Assembly (NCBI RefSeq): GCF_001439925.1
Contig: NZ_LMBV01000006.1
Coordinates: forward strand, 124,220-188,219
DNA from: Peribacillus muralis
GTDB lineage: Bacteria > Bacillota > Bacilli > Bacillales > DSM-1321
Direction: 5' to 3'
Length of the DNA: 64,000 nucleotides
Numbering within the stretch: position 1 is the first letter of the stretch; the number at the start of each line of letters is the position of its first letter. Below the pieces are notes generated by a model. The model saw only the letters and a list, made by a program, of their open reading frames with translations, was not told the origin of the DNA and did no database searches. Below, piece after piece: positions 38,145 through 48,589 of the stretch. The translations under genes were made by a program, and so were the position numbers.

Positions 38145-38417
38145 TTACTTGCTGTTTTTTGCAACATGGAATTTTTCCATGATGCCTTGTGTTGAGAATA
38201 AGTTACGAACTGTATCAGATGGTTTAGCTCCATCTTGTAACCATTTAAGAGCAAGCTCTTCGTTGATGTCAACTTTAGCTGGTTGAGCAACCGGGTTATA
38301 AGTTCCTACCACTTCAATGTAACGTCCGTCACGTGGTGAACGAGAATCTGCAACTACAATACGATAGAAAGGAGATTTTTTAGCTCCCATACGTTTTAAG
38401 CGAATTTTTACTGCCAT
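38145..38417 (-). CDS. rpsP: Small ribosomal subunit protein bS16
   Basis: 30S ribosomal protein. The 90 residues begin [20 protein letters not shown] and contain the conserved [20 protein letters not shown]. The ATG at 38417 follows GGAGGTG at slightly long spacing. It is placed between ffh and khpA, as in B. subtilis. Confidence 0.98.
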   Translation of the reverse strand: MAVKIRLKRMGAKKSPFYRIVVADSRSPRDGRYIEVVGTYNPVAQPAKVDINEELALKWLQDGAKPSDTVRNLFSTQGIMEKFHVAKNSK

Positions 38418-38569
38418 TTTAAATAAGCACCTCCGAATAGTTTCACACAAGATAGTATGATATCAAATGTCTTGTATGTTTGTAAAGGTTTTTTTCTTAA
38501 CAGGTGAAAAAAGTGTTGAAATACATGGCTTCAGCTTGCATTTTCGCCTCAATTCGACCTGAAGTAACC

Positions 38570-39910
38570 TTACATGAACGGGAATTTGAATCCCTTTTTC
38601 TTTCCTTTTTGCATGTTCGTGACCTGTTTCATCATTTTTTTCATTTCTTCGAATTGCTTCAATAAACGGTTCACTTCTTGAATCGATCTGCCGCTGCCTT
38701 TGGCAATCCGTTTTTTGCGGGATGCATTCATGGTTTCTGGATGTTCCTTTTCATGTGTCGTCATGGAACGGATGATGGCCTCAACATGACCGATCTGCTT
38801 CTCATCGATTTGAAGATTGTCCATCCCTTTCATTTTGTTCGCACCAGGAATCATTTTCAGAATATCATCAAGCGGTCCCATATTCCGCACCTGACCAAGC
38901 TGTTCAAGGAAATCATCAAAGGTAAAGGTTGCTGTACGCATCTTTTTCTCTAATTCTTTCGCTTTTTCTTCATCGACATTGGCCTGTGCCTTTTCGATAA
39001 GGGTCAATACATCACCCATACCGAGGATCCTTGACGCCATCCGTTCTGGATGAAATGCTTCAAGCGCATCCAATTTTTCTCCCATACCGACGAATTTAAT
39101 CGGCGTGTTCGTAACTGAACGAATCGAAAGTGCCGCACCACCTCGTGTATCCCCATCAAGCTTCGTCAATACGACTCCAGACAGGCCGAGCTGATCATTA
39201 AAGCTTTGGGCTACATTGACCGCATCCTGCCCCGTCATCGCATCGACCACAAGGAAGATTTCATCAGGTTTTGTCAGTTCTTTAATATCCTTCAGTTCGC
39301 CCATCAAGTTTTCATCAACATGAAGACGGCCTGCGGTATCGATCAAAACATAATCATGATGCTCTTCCTTCGCTTTTTCAATCGCCTGTTTCGCTATTTC
39401 GACAGGACTGATTTGGTCACCAAGGGAAAAAACAGGCATGCTCAATTGTTTGCCAAGTGTTTCGAGCTGCTTAATCGCCGCCGGACGGTAAATATCAGCC
39501 GCAACGAGCAATGGCTTGCGGTTGTATTTCTTTCTAAGAAGATTGGCAAGCTTTCCGGTGGTCGTCGTCTTACCAGCCCCTTGAAGGCCGACCATCATAA
39601 TGACGGTCGGTGGCTTCGAGGCAACGGCAATCTTGCTTTGTTCGCCGCCCATCAGCTCCGTCAGTTCTTCCTTAACTACTTTAATTACCTGTTGACCGGG
39701 GGTTAAGCTTTTCAGCACTTCCTGACCTACCGAACGTTCACTTACACGCTTTACAAATTCCTTCACGACTTTAAAGTTAACGTCCGCTTCAAGTAGGGCC
39801 AAACGAACTTCACGCATCATTTCTTTAACGTCTGCTTCGTTGACCTTCCCTTTTCCGCGAATCTTTTGCATCGTGCTCTGCAGTCGGTCGGCCAATCCTT
39901 CAAATGCCAT
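38570..39910 (-). CDS. ffh: Signal recognition particle protein Ffh
   Basis: SRP GTPase that binds signal sequences and scRNA and targets ribosomes to FtsY and SecYEG. The 446 residues have an N domain, the G domain with GLQGAGKT at 108-115, DTAGRLHVDE and TKLDGDTRGG, and a methionine-rich M domain after residue 330 ending KMMKQVTNMQKGKKKGFKF. It lies 11 bp after ylxM. Confidence 0.98.
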   Translation of the reverse strand: MAFEGLADRLQSTMQKIRGKGKVNEADVKEMMREVRLALLEADVNFKVVKEFVKRVSERSVGQEVLKSLTPGQQVIKVVKEELTELMGGEQSKIAVASKPPTVIMMVGLQGAGKTTTTGKLANLLRKKYNRKPLLVAADIYRPAAIKQLETLGKQLSMPVFSLGDQISPVEIAKQAIEKAKEEHHDYVLIDTAGRLHVDENLMGELKDIKELTKPDEIFLVVDAMTGQDAVNVAQSFNDQLGLSGVVLTKLDGDTRGGAALSIRSVTNTPIKFVGMGEKLDALEAFHPERMASRILGMGDVLTLIEKAQANVDEEKAKELEKKMRTATFTFDDFLEQLGQVRNMGPLDDILKMIPGANKMKGMDNLQIDEKQIGHVEAIIRSMTTHEKEHPETMNASRKKRIAKGSGRSIQEVNRLLKQFEEMKKMMKQVTNMQKGKKKGFKFPFM

Positions 39911-39921
39911 ATTGCCGCCTC

Positions 39922-40254
39922 CTAATCCAACTTCTCAAGCGTTGTGATTGCATCAAGCAGCTTCTCCTTTGAAAAGGAATCCTTTTCAATGAGTACCTTC
40001 ATATTCGCAATCCACTCGTTACGCTCTTGAAATTTTTGAAATAACAATAGCTTTGCTTCATATTGCTCAAGCATCGCTTCTGTTCTTTTTATATTATCAT
40101 AGACTGCCTGTCTACTCACTTCGTATTCATCGGCAATCTCCCCAAGAGAGTAATCATCCAGATAGTAGAGGGACATATAGCTCTGCTGCTTCTCTGTTAA
40201 CAACGATTGATAAAAGTCATACAAATAGTTAATTCGCGTTGTCTTTTCAAGCAC
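39922..40254 (-). CDS. ylxM: SRP-associated HTH protein YlxM
   Basis: Helix-turn-helix protein encoded with ffh in Firmicutes; in streptococci it modulates SRP GTPase activity. The 110 residues contain an HTH ([20 protein letters not shown]). The start is GTG at 40254, preceded by GGGAGG. It has its own strong promoter about 50 bp upstream and is followed by ffh. Confidence 0.92.
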   Translation of the reverse strand: MLEKTTRINYLYDFYQSLLTEKQQSYMSLYYLDDYSLGEIADEYEVSRQAVYDNIKRTEAMLEQYEAKLLLFQKFQERNEWIANMKVLIEKDSFSKEKLLDAITTLEKLD

Positions 40255-40301
40255 CTTAGCAAGCCTCCCTGCTGTTAAGTGAAAACCCTTTACAAGTTTA
40301 T

Positions 40302-40330
40302 ATTGTATCGTCTTGTTTATTTGATGTCAA
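40302..40330 (-). promoter_or_regulatory. Near-consensus sigma-A promoter of ylxM-ffh
   Basis: On the minus strand a perfect TTGACA (40325-40330) and TACAAT (40302-40307) are separated by 17 bases. It lies about 50 bp before the ylxM start. This is one of the clearest promoters in the window. Confidence 0.88.
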
Positions 40331-40485
40331 GCTAAACTCCTTACCACATGTTAAGAGCCAATCATTTTTTTCTTTTTCTTGCTTCAAGAAGGCGTTTCAT
40401 GTCTGGCTTTGGTCTGTGAGAAGGGCTGCCATAGGAGGTCTCCACTTTCGTGCATTTCATTTCTTCTTTTCACTGACCAATGACA

Positions 40486-40870
40486 GGAAAGCTCGCAAAC
40501 CCTCCGTATTGGCGGCATAGCCTTCATAAAAGGAACTAGATCATGCAGGACCAGCGATTCCATTCAGGAGACCTATACAGACAGTTAAAACGCTTGTCTT
40601 TGATATACGTCACTTCGCTCGACAAACATATCCTGTTTTTAAACCATTTCTTTTTTTTCTACACAACCAAATAAACATGATTTCCTTTCCCTTTTTCTGA
40701 TGATCTGGATGAACCAAGATATTTTGAATATAGAAATAGACTGCCCAATTTGATTATGATTGACTGTAAGGCAGTGAATAGAATTGCTGAGTAACATTTC
40801 CGCAATCCGTCCATCCCAACGACTGACATAAATATTTTGCTCTTCCAATGCTTGAGGATTATTTTCAATC
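40486..40870 (-). pseudogene. Decayed GNAT-type acetyltransferase between ftsY and ylxM
   Basis: Pieces of a GNAT protein are spread over different frames. Around 40800-40865 a frame reads ALEEQNIYVSRWDGR. Around 40680-40743 another reads AVYFYIQNILVHPDHQKKGK, followed by EIM, which matches the acetyl-CoA-binding motif A (V-P-x-x-Q-x-x-G-x-G/K). Around 40486-40541 a frame reads SSSFYEGYAANTEGLRAFLS, like the GNAT C-terminal FYE-GF segment. Stops and frameshifts separate them. In B. subtilis ftsY and ylxM are adjacent, so this is likely a decayed insertion. The family call is by recognition of motifs only. Confidence 0.6.
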
Positions 40871-40976
40871 TCATATTCCCATCATTACACTAATATCACC
40901 GAATATCTTCAGATGCAAATTATAGGGAAAATCGATGAATGGGCTTTTCTTTAAATTCTATACTATCAACAAAAAA

Positions 40977-41000
40977 CCGGAAGAGAATAATCTCTTCCGG
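40977..41000 (-). terminator. Intrinsic terminator after ftsY
   Basis: A 9-bp perfect stem (CCGGAAGAG/CTCTTCCGG) with a 6-base loop is followed by a run of T on the minus strand. It lies 13 bp after the ftsY stop and ends the rnc-smc-ftsY unit. Confidence 0.9.
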
Positions 41001-41013
41001 CTTTCAACTTTTC

Positions 41014-42033
41014 TTAAAGCTCTTCTCTATCGATGATATCAGCAAAAAGGCCGTAAACATATTTCTCAGCATCGAATTCCTGGAGATCGTCCATTTTTTC
41101 GCCAAGCCCGACGAATTTAACGGGGATGGCCAGTTCATTGCGAATCGCCAAAACAATTCCGCCTTTTGCCGTGCCGTCAAGCTTCGTTAAAACAATTCCC
41201 GAGACATTCGTTGCTTCTTTGAATGTCTTGGCCTGAATCAAGGCATTTTGTCCAGTCGTTGCGTCAAGGGCAAGAAGTACCTCGTGTGGCGCACCGGGTA
41301 CCTCGCGTTCGATTACGCGTTTCACTTTTTCCAGTTCCTTCATTAAATTCACTTTATTCTGTAAGCGTCCTGCAGTATCACATATCAGGATATCGGCTTT
41401 TCTTGCCTTGGCAGCCTGTACGGCATCGAACATGACCGCAGCGGGATCGGATCCTTCACCTTGTTTGATTACACTGACACCGACACGCTCTCCCCATACT
41501 TCAAGCTGTTCGATAGCCCCAGCACGGAATGTATCTCCTGCTGCCAGTACAACCGATTTGCCTTCAGTCTTGAACTTATGAGCAAGTTTCCCGATTGTCG
41601 TCGTTTTACCGACTCCATTCACGCCTACAAACAAAATGACCGTCAACCCGTCTTCTTGGATGTTCAGGCTTGAAGTATCACCGTCATCACCTTGGTAGAT
41701 GTCAACAAGCTTTTCTGAAATGACGGATTGCACTTCCCTTGTATCCGAAATATTGCGTAGCTTGACCTCCGTTTTTAATTGATCGATCAATTCCATCACG
41801 GTATCGAAGCCGACGTCAGCCTGAATCAGGATTTCTTCAAGTTCTTCAAAAAAGTCCTCATCCACTTTCCGGTAACGGGCAACAAGCTCATTGACTCTTC
41901 CAGTAAAGGAGTTCCTCGTCTTTGACAAACCTTGCTTGAATTTTTCCCCGATGGAGATTTCTTGTACTTCAACTTCTTTTTGCGTCTCTTCCTGGGTCGT
42001 AAACTTCTCTTTTAACTTTTTGAAAAAACTCAT
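41014..42033 (-). CDS. ftsY: Signal recognition particle receptor FtsY
   Basis: Membrane-associated GTPase that receives SRP-ribosome complexes. The 339 residues have a short acidic N-terminal region, the N domain (about 40-120) and the G domain with GVNGVGKT at 137-144, AGDTFRAGAIEQLEVWG, ICDTAGRLQN and TKLDGTAKGG. It lies about 26 bp after smc. It lacks the long acidic A domain of enterobacterial FtsY, as usual in Bacillus. Confidence 0.97.
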   Translation of the reverse strand: MSFFKKLKEKFTTQEETQKEVEVQEISIGEKFKQGLSKTRNSFTGRVNELVARYRKVDEDFFEELEEILIQADVGFDTVMELIDQLKTEVKLRNISDTREVQSVISEKLVDIYQGDDGDTSSLNIQEDGLTVILFVGVNGVGKTTTIGKLAHKFKTEGKSVVLAAGDTFRAGAIEQLEVWGERVGVSVIKQGEGSDPAAVMFDAVQAAKARKADILICDTAGRLQNKVNLMKELEKVKRVIEREVPGAPHEVLLALDATTGQNALIQAKTFKEATNVSGIVLTKLDGTAKGGIVLAIRNELAIPVKFVGLGEKMDDLQEFDAEKYVYGLFADIIDREEL

Positions 42034-42059
42034 TGTCCCACTTCCTCTAATTCATGAAT

Positions 42060-45000
42060 TTACACTTCGATAAAGTTTTCCGAATCTTCCATCCGGACTG
42101 AAACAAGCTTGGACACACCTGACTCCTGCATTGTAATCCCATAGAGGACATCAGCTTCCTCCATTGTACCTTTCCGGTGAGTGATGACGATAAACTGCGT
42201 TTCCCTGCTGAACTTCCTTAAAAATTGGCTGAACCGGACCACATTCGCCTCATCGAGTGCAGCTTCGACTTCATCAAGGATACAAAACGGCACTGGCCGC
42301 ACTTTTAAAATGGAGAATAATAAGGCTATTGCCGTCAATGCCCGCTCTCCCCCGGATAAGAGACTTAAATTCTGCAGTTTTTTACCTGGTGGCTGTGCAA
42401 TGATATCTACCCCTGTATGAAGCAGATCATCGGGATTCGTCAGCTTCAACTCCGCTCTGCCCCCGCCAAATAAAGCTTTGAACACCTGTTCGAATTGATC
42501 ACGGATTGAATAGAAGGTATCGGCAAAGCGCCGCTTCATCTCATCATCCATCTCATCTATAACTTGGAATAACGTATCTTTCGCCTGTTGCAGGTCTTCC
42601 TTTTGACTTAACAGGAATTCATAGCGTTCAGCTACACGAGCATATTCATCGATCGCACCGAGATTGACGGTGCCCAATTCCTCGATCGCCAGCTTGATGA
42701 GCTTCACTTTTTTGCGGGCTTCTTCTACAGGCAGCATCAATGGATACTGTTCCTTAGCCCCTTCATAGGATAGCGTATACTCTTCCCTTAAATGGTCGAG
42801 ACGGTTCTCGAGTTCCATATCCAGCCTGGTCAATTTGACCTCTTCATCCTTTATCACTTCAATAACGCCTTTATAAACCCTATTTTCTTCCTTCAAGGCC
42901 ATTTCAAGCGTTGCAACTTGAGACAGAAGCTCATTTTTTTCTTGTTTATGGATGGCAATACCTTCAATGGCCCCGTTTTTATCGAGCAATTTTTTCTGGG
43001 CCATATCTTCAAGCGTTTCTTCACCGCTTGAGCTGTCTGTCATTTCATTTGTCAGAAGACCCAAGTCATCTTTATTCTCGGCAAGCCTGCTTGTTTCCTT
43101 TGCAAGATCGAAATCGATGCGTTCCAACTTCTCTTTTTGGTTTTCCAGCTGTCCACGCTTAGAGGCCAATGTTACCTTTAGCTCATTCGTTTCTTCAGCA
43201 AGGCTTTCTTTAGAAGATTGCTGAGATTGTTTTTGTTCTGTCATGTCCGAAATCAGCCGATCAAGCGCTTCGATTTCCGTTTTACATGACGTCAGAAGCT
43301 CTTCCAGCTCTTCTAATCTTGCCGTTTTTTGCTGTTGTTCTTCCAAATAGGAATTTTTATCCAAATCATAAAGGTGAAGGCGGTCATTCACGTTTCTTTC
43401 CTGTAATTCGACTTCACGCAATTCGCCTTTCAAGGTTTGCTCCTGTAATCGGAGATTCTCACCCATTTTTCTCGTTTGTTCAAGGGTTTGCTCTTGTACA
43501 CCTACATCCACTTTAAGCTGTTTGACCTGCTTTTCCAGCTGATTCGTTTTGGCTTCCATTGCGGAAAGTTTTTGATGAAGTTCTTCCAATTCGGTTTTCC
43601 TTGAAAGCAGGGAGGTCGTCTTTTGCTTTAACGCCCCGCCAGTCATTGAACCGCCCGGATTGACGATGTCGCCTTCAAGCGTTACGAAGCGAAAGCGATG
43701 CTGCATCATTTTTGCCAAATCGTTCGCACCTTTTAAATCGGTGGTGATGATGACCGTTCCTAACAGATTCTCTGCAATCGCTGCATGCCTCGCATCATAT
43801 TGGATCAATGAGGAGCCTGTCCCGACAAACGCTGCATGGCTTTTCAGCATTGATAATTGGCTTGAGGAAATTTCCCTCGCCTTAATGACTGATAACGGCA
43901 AGAACGTCGCACGTCCATACCTATTCTTCTTCAAGAAGGAGATGGCTTCACGTGCATGCTCTTCGCGTTCAACGACCACATGCTGCATCGCTCCGCCCAG
44001 GGCCGTTTCGATGGCCGTTTCATATTCCTTTGGAACCTTTATCAATTCTGCGACTGCTCCTTCAATGCCTGCAAGGGTTTCTTTCGCTTTTAAAACCTCT
44101 TTAACACCTTGAAAAAAGCCAGCATAATCTTCTTCCATTTCTTCAAGAAGCTCTTTACGAGACTTTGCCTGCTGAAGGAATTGATAAGCTTTATAGAGAG
44201 TCGTTTCTTGCTTTTGATACATATCTTTTGCCGCATCCAATTTGTTCTGCTGATTTCTGAAAACCGAGACATGTTCTTCAAGCTGCTCCGTCACATTGCC
44301 CATCCGAGCAGAATATTCCATTTTTTTTGCGGTGATATCCATTCTTTCAATTAGGAACTTTTCATTTTCCGTATCCAGTTTTTCGTTTTTATGCTCCTGC
44401 TGGGTGAGCTGCTGAAGCAAATACTGTTTTTCGTTTTTTGCCGTTGCCTGCTTGTTCAACCACTCGATATAGTCACTTTTTTTCGTTTCAATCATCGATT
44501 CGATATCGCTATTGAAAAGCCCCAGGCTTTTTTGCTTTTCATGTAAGATTTCCTGGATGCCTTTCACTTCAGAGTTGAGCGCATGGAGGACTTCCCTTTC
44601 ACTTTGCTGTTGGACAGAAAGACTCTTGACAAAAGTCTCCCCTTCCACGATCGCTCTTTCAAGCTGTGACTTGTTTTGGGCAGCATTCTTTTTTCGTTCC
44701 TTCAATACTTCTTTGCGGCCTTCAAGCTTTTCAAGTTCCTCACTGGCATTCAGAAGAATCTCTTGTAGCTCATTGATTGATGTTTCGAGCGTCGCCAGAT
44801 TATCCCTGAGCCTTTTTAGATGCGCTTCCCGATCATGAAGCTGCCCTGCCATTTGCTGCTCCATTTCATTATGCTTTTCTAAATCTTGGGACAGCTTTTC
44901 CCATTTTTCATAAAGTTCTTCGATTTCAAACACGGTTAAAGCAACTTCGATTTGTTCAAGCTCGTCTTTTTTCTCCAAAAATTCCTTGGCAAGGGAAGAT

Positions 45001-45623
45001 TGAATTTTCAACGGTTCAACCTGCCCCTCCAATTCATGGAGGATATCATGGACACGGTTCAAGTTATCCTGTGTTTCCGTCAGCTTCGATTCCGCTTTTC
45101 GTTTTCTTGTTTTATATTTGAGGACGCCGGCTGCTTCTTCAAAGATCACCCGTCTCTCTTCTGACTTGCTGCTCAGGATTTCTTCGACTTTCCCTTGGCT
45201 GATGATTGAAAATGCTTCACGGCCAAGACCAGAATCCATGAACAAATCTATGATATCTTTCAAGCGACATCCTTGATTATTAATGAAAAATTCACTTTCT
45301 CCCGATCGATATACCCGTCTTGTCACACTGACTTCGTGAAAGTCTATCGGCAGGGAATTGGTCTCGTTATCAAGGGTCAATGATACTTCTGCAAAATTCA
45401 ACGCTTTCCTCGTGTCACTTCCCGAAAAAATGATGTCTTCCATTTTTGCGCCACGAAGCGATTTCGCAGACTGCTCTCCAAGTACCCATCGGACTGCATC
45501 GGTCACATTACTTTTACCGCTTCCGTTCGGTCCAACCACTGCCGTGACACCAGGTACAAAATCAATCGATATTTTCTCTGCGAAAGATTTAAATCCTACA
45601 ACGTCCAAGCGTTTGAGGAACAT
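42060..45623 (-). CDS. smc: Chromosome partition protein Smc
   Basis: ATPase that loads at ParB/parS and compacts the chromosome with ScpA/ScpB. The 1187 residues have Walker A GPNGSGKSN at 31-39, two long coiled coils (about 170-500 and 670-1000), a hinge (about 515-640, with FVTLEGDIVNPGGSMTGGAL), the signature LLSGGERALTAIALLFSIL and Walker B FCILDEVEAALDEANV. The ATG at 45623 follows GAGGAGG and matches MFLKRLDVVGFKSFA in homologs. Confidence 0.98.
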   Translation of the reverse strand: MFLKRLDVVGFKSFAEKISIDFVPGVTAVVGPNGSGKSNVTDAVRWVLGEQSAKSLRGAKMEDIIFSGSDTRKALNFAEVSLTLDNETNSLPIDFHEVSVTRRVYRSGESEFFINNQGCRLKDIIDLFMDSGLGREAFSIISQGKVEEILSSKSEERRVIFEEAAGVLKYKTRKRKAESKLTETQDNLNRVHDILHELEGQVEPLKIQSSLAKEFLEKKDELEQIEVALTVFEIEELYEKWEKLSQDLEKHNEMEQQMAGQLHDREAHLKRLRDNLATLETSINELQEILLNASEELEKLEGRKEVLKERKKNAAQNKSQLERAIVEGETFVKSLSVQQQSEREVLHALNSEVKGIQEILHEKQKSLGLFNSDIESMIETKKSDYIEWLNKQATAKNEKQYLLQQLTQQEHKNEKLDTENEKFLIERMDITAKKMEYSARMGNVTEQLEEHVSVFRNQQNKLDAAKDMYQKQETTLYKAYQFLQQAKSRKELLEEMEEDYAGFFQGVKEVLKAKETLAGIEGAVAELIKVPKEYETAIETALGGAMQHVVVEREEHAREAISFLKKNRYGRATFLPLSVIKAREISSSQLSMLKSHAAFVGTGSSLIQYDARHAAIAENLLGTVIITTDLKGANDLAKMMQHRFRFVTLEGDIVNPGGSMTGGALKQKTTSLLSRKTELEELHQKLSAMEAKTNQLEKQVKQLKVDVGVQEQTLEQTRKMGENLRLQEQTLKGELREVELQERNVNDRLHLYDLDKNSYLEEQQQKTARLEELEELLTSCKTEIEALDRLISDMTEQKQSQQSSKESLAEETNELKVTLASKRGQLENQKEKLERIDFDLAKETSRLAENKDDLGLLTNEMTDSSSGEETLEDMAQKKLLDKNGAIEGIAIHKQEKNELLSQVATLEMALKEENRVYKGVIEVIKDEEVKLTRLDMELENRLDHLREEYTLSYEGAKEQYPLMLPVEEARKKVKLIKLAIEELGTVNLGAIDEYARVAERYEFLLSQKEDLQQAKDTLFQVIDEMDDEMKRRFADTFYSIRDQFEQVFKALFGGGRAELKLTNPDDLLHTGVDIIAQPPGKKLQNLSLLSGGERALTAIALLFSILKVRPVPFCILDEVEAALDEANVVRFSQFLRKFSRETQFIVITHRKGTMEEADVLYGITMQESGVSKLVSVRMEDSENFIEV

Positions 45624-45647
45624 GACCTTTCCTCCTCTACTGTTCAA

Positions 45648-46388
45648 CTATCTTGTTGATTTTTTTTCTTTTAAAACGATCAATGCATGCTCGGCTGCAT
45701 GCTGCTCCGCTTCTTTCTTGGACTTCCCTATACCGGAGCCCAGTTCTTCTCCATTCAGAGAAACCGTGGAAACAAATTCCCGGTTATGGGCCGGTCCTTT
45801 TTCCTGCAGGATTTTATATTGCAGGACACCGATAGCATCACGCTGAATCAGCTCTTGAAGCTGGCTTTTATAATCCATCACATGAGAAAAAGCACCCTCG
45901 TCTATCTTCGGAAACACAACATTGTTCAAAAACTGTACAACCGGCTCTAATCCTTGATCAAGGTACAAAGCCCCGATATATGCTTCGAATACATCCGCGA
46001 GCATAGCAGGCCTTTCCCTACCGCCTGTCATTTCTTCCCCTTTGCCGAGTAATACATATTCCCCGTAGGAAAGATTATTGGCAAACGCAACAAGTGAAGG
46101 CTCGCACACTATGGCAGCCCTTAATTTGGTCAGTTCACCCTCGCTCATCATCGGGTATTTTTGATACAAGTATTTAGAGATGGTCAGTTCCAGTACAGCG
46201 TCTCCCAAAAATTCAAGCCTTTCGTTATCTTCATAAGGCTTGCGGCGATGCTCATTCACATAAGATGAATGGGTAAAAGCTTGTTTCAATAAATTTTCAT
46301 CCTGAAATTGAATACCCAGACTTTCTTGCAACTGTTTAAATTTATTATCCTTGATTGATGGTTTACGATTATTTCCGTTCCTACGCAT
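45648..46388 (-). CDS. rnc: Ribonuclease III
   Basis: Double-stranded RNA endonuclease for rRNA and scRNA processing. The 246 residues contain the catalytic motif [20 protein letters not shown], a second acidic region ([16 protein letters not shown]) and a C-terminal dsRNA-binding domain ([34 protein letters not shown]). The ATG at 46388 follows GGAGGG. It is first in the rnc-smc-ftsY unit. Confidence 0.97.
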   Translation of the reverse strand: MRRNGNNRKPSIKDNKFKQLQESLGIQFQDENLLKQAFTHSSYVNEHRRKPYEDNERLEFLGDAVLELTISKYLYQKYPMMSEGELTKLRAAIVCEPSLVAFANNLSYGEYVLLGKGEEMTGGRERPAMLADVFEAYIGALYLDQGLEPVVQFLNNVVFPKIDEGAFSHVMDYKSQLQELIQRDAIGVLQYKILQEKGPAHNREFVSTVSLNGEELGSGIGKSKKEAEQHAAEHALIVLKEKKSTR

Positions 46389-46538
46389 CACACAAAACCC
46401 TCCACAACGGTTCAAAAAAGCATATTTTTCCTATATAAAAAGAAACCTGGCAGGAATTCCTGTCAAGCTTTCCTATGTACCATCATACATGATAATCCGC
46501 TTAATGAAAACTAACCGACAACTTCTTTCATCACAAGA

Positions 46539-46566
46539 GAAAGCCCCGTTAAAAAACGGAGCTTTT
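46539..46566 (-). terminator. Intrinsic terminator after acpP
   Basis: On the minus strand the stem AAAGCTCCGTT/AACGGGGCTTT (one G-U pair) has a T-rich loop and is followed by TTTCTCTT. It lies about 20 bp after the acpP stop and separates lipid genes from rnc. Confidence 0.75.
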
Positions 46567-46583
46567 AGTCAAATGACCATTCA

Positions 46584-46817
46584 TTACATAGTGCTTTGTA
46601 TGTAATTCACAGCATCACCTACTGTGGCGATTTTTTCAGCGTCGTCGTCCGAAATTTCCATATCGAACTCGTCTTCGAATTCCATGACTAGTTCAACTAC
46701 ATCTAGGGAATCGGCACCAAGATCTTCTTTGAAAGAAGCTTCAAGTTTTACTTCTGACTCTTCTACGTTCAAACGATCCACAACGATTTTCGTTACTCTT
46801 TCTAATACATCTGCCAA
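46584..46817 (-). CDS. acpP: Acyl carrier protein
   Basis: Carries fatty-acyl intermediates on a phosphopantetheine arm. The 77 residues begin [20 protein letters not shown], and the arm attaches to S37 in GADSLDVVE. The start is TTG at 46817: GGGAGGTG lies at good spacing and the product then matches B. subtilis AcpA exactly in length. An in-frame GTG three codons earlier overlaps the ribosome-binding site. It lies 57 bp after fabG. Confidence 0.97.
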   Translation of the reverse strand: MADVLERVTKIVVDRLNVEESEVKLEASFKEDLGADSLDVVELVMEFEDEFDMEISDDDAEKIATVGDAVNYIQSTM

Positions 46818-46874
46818 TTTGTTCACCTCCCCTCATGACATTATAAATTAAATTTGAAAAAAATCAAAGAAAAC

Positions 46875-47618
46875 TTACATTACCATGCCGCCATCTACAT
46901 GAAGTGTTTGTCCGGTCATATACTTGCTAGCGTCTGAAGCTAGGAAAGATGCGACACAAGCGACTTCTTTAGGGTCTCCAAACCGGGCCAGTGGAATTTG
47001 GGCCAGCATTGCTTTTTGGACATCTTCAGGCAATTCCCCCGTCATATCGGTGGAGATGAAGCCGGGAGCAATCGCATTGACGGTAATTCCTCTTGAAGCA
47101 AGTTCCTTCGCGGTAGTTTTGGTCAGGCCGATCACGCCTGCCTTCGCCGCCACATAATTGGCTTGCCCGGCATTTCCGCTTACGCCGACAATCGATGCCA
47201 TATTGATGATCCTGCCGCTGCGCTGCTTCATCATTTGCCTCGTGACCGCCTTTGTGCAAAGGAACACGCCTTTAAGATTCGTATTGATGACTGCATCCCA
47301 TTCGTCTTCTTTCATGCGCATCAATAGGTTATCACGTGTGATACCAGCGTTGTTCACCAGGATATCCACTCGGCCGAACCGTTCGACCACCTCTTTAATC
47401 ATGCTTGTCACTGATTCACCATTGGCGACATCGCACTGTATGGCGAATGCTTCACGGCCCAATGCCTTGATTTCATCGACCACTTCATTCGCTTTCGCTT
47501 CACTGCCTGAATAGTTGATGGCAACATCCGCTCCCTGAAGGGCTAATTCTAACGCCACTTCCCTGCCTATACCTCTTGACGCTCCCGTTACGATTGCTTT
47601 TTTTCCTTTAAGGATCAT
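46875..47618 (-). CDS. fabG: 3-oxoacyl-ACP reductase FabG
   Basis: NADPH-dependent reductase of fatty-acid elongation. The 247 residues are a classical [13 protein letters not shown] (cofactor), NNAG at 89-92, and the catalytic S142, Y155 and K159 ([20 protein letters not shown]). The start overlaps the fabD stop by 4 bp. It is part of the FapR-controlled operon. Confidence 0.97.
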   Translation of the reverse strand: MILKGKKAIVTGASRGIGREVALELALQGADVAINYSGSEAKANEVVDEIKALGREAFAIQCDVANGESVTSMIKEVVERFGRVDILVNNAGITRDNLLMRMKEDEWDAVINTNLKGVFLCTKAVTRQMMKQRSGRIINMASIVGVSGNAGQANYVAAKAGVIGLTKTTAKELASRGITVNAIAPGFISTDMTGELPEDVQKAMLAQIPLARFGDPKEVACVASFLASDASKYMTGQTLHVDGGMVM

Positions 47619-48562
47619 GCTTGTACCTCCTTTAAAGATTCGACTGTTTTAGTAAGAGTATCCAGATCGGAGACGGAGTGGATATGAGCGGAACGGTCAA
47701 TCTTCTTGATTAATCCGCCTAACACTTTCCCCGGGCCTACCTCGATGAACGTATCGACGCCCAACTCGAGCAAGGTTCTGACGCTGTCCTCCCAAAGCAC
47801 TGGTGAATACAGCTGTTCGATTAATTTTTCTTTAATTTCAATAGGTGAAGTAATCGGATTCGCCGTTACATTTGATATAACGGGAATTTCTGCTTGTTTG
47901 ATGATCACTTCATCTAAGATACCCTGTAGTTTTTCTGCAGCGGGTTTCATCAATTCCGAATGGAAAGGTCCGCTCACTTCAAGCGGGAGTGCCCGTTTCG
48001 CTCCATTTTCCTTCGCCTTTGCACTTGCCAGTTTAACCCCTTCAGACGTGCCGGAAATGACAATTTGTCCTGGACAATTTATATTGGCTAATTGAACGGA
48101 TTCGCCTGTAGCAGTTATTTCGGAAGTAACTTCAGCCAAAGCTTCACGATCCATGCCAAGTATTGCCGCCATAGAGCCTTGACCATTCGGGACCGCTGCT
48201 TCCATGAACTCCCCACGCTTACGAACGGTATATACGGCATCTTCAAAAGAGATGGCACCTGATGCCACTAAAGCCGTATATTCACCCAAACTATGGCCCG
48301 CTGTATAATCCGCTTGGATTCCCGCTTCCTTCAAGGCGCTGACAAGCGCATAGCTTGTGGTCAATAAAGCTGGCTGTGCGTTATAGGTTACCGTCAATTC
48401 CTGTTGTGTGCCATTAAAAATCAATTCGGAAAGTGGAAAATCAAGTTTTTCATCCGCTGATCGAAAAATTTGCTGAGCACGCTCGTTTTCCTGATATAAG
48501 CTAAGCCCCATTCCGATTGACTGTGAACCTTGTCCTGGAAAGACAAAAGCAATTTTACCCAT
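47615..48562 (-). CDS. fabD: Malonyl-CoA:ACP transacylase FabD
   Basis: Transfers malonyl from CoA to ACP. The 315 residues begin [20 protein letters not shown], with the active serine S91 in GHSLGEYTA and histidine H201 in SGPFHSELM. It lies 27 bp after plsX and overlaps fabG by 4 bp. Motifs and length are standard. Confidence 0.97.
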   Translation of the reverse strand: MGKIAFVFPGQGSQSIGMGLSLYQENERAQQIFRSADEKLDFPLSELIFNGTQQELTVTYNAQPALLTTSYALVSALKEAGIQADYTAGHSLGEYTALVASGAISFEDAVYTVRKRGEFMEAAVPNGQGSMAAILGMDREALAEVTSEITATGESVQLANINCPGQIVISGTSEGVKLASAKAKENGAKRALPLEVSGPFHSELMKPAAEKLQGILDEVIIKQAEIPVISNVTANPITSPIEIKEKLIEQLYSPVLWEDSVRTLLELGVDTFIEVGPGKVLGGLIKKIDRSAHIHSVSDLDTLTKTVESLKEVQA

Positions 48563-48589
48563 ATGTGACTCCCCTGTCTCTATGATTTA

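Noticed and set aside
40639-40874. Two overlapping minus-strand frames of about 70 codons taken as small genes
   Set aside because: They are fragments of one decayed GNAT-like gene, with the recognisable motif continuing in a third frame.
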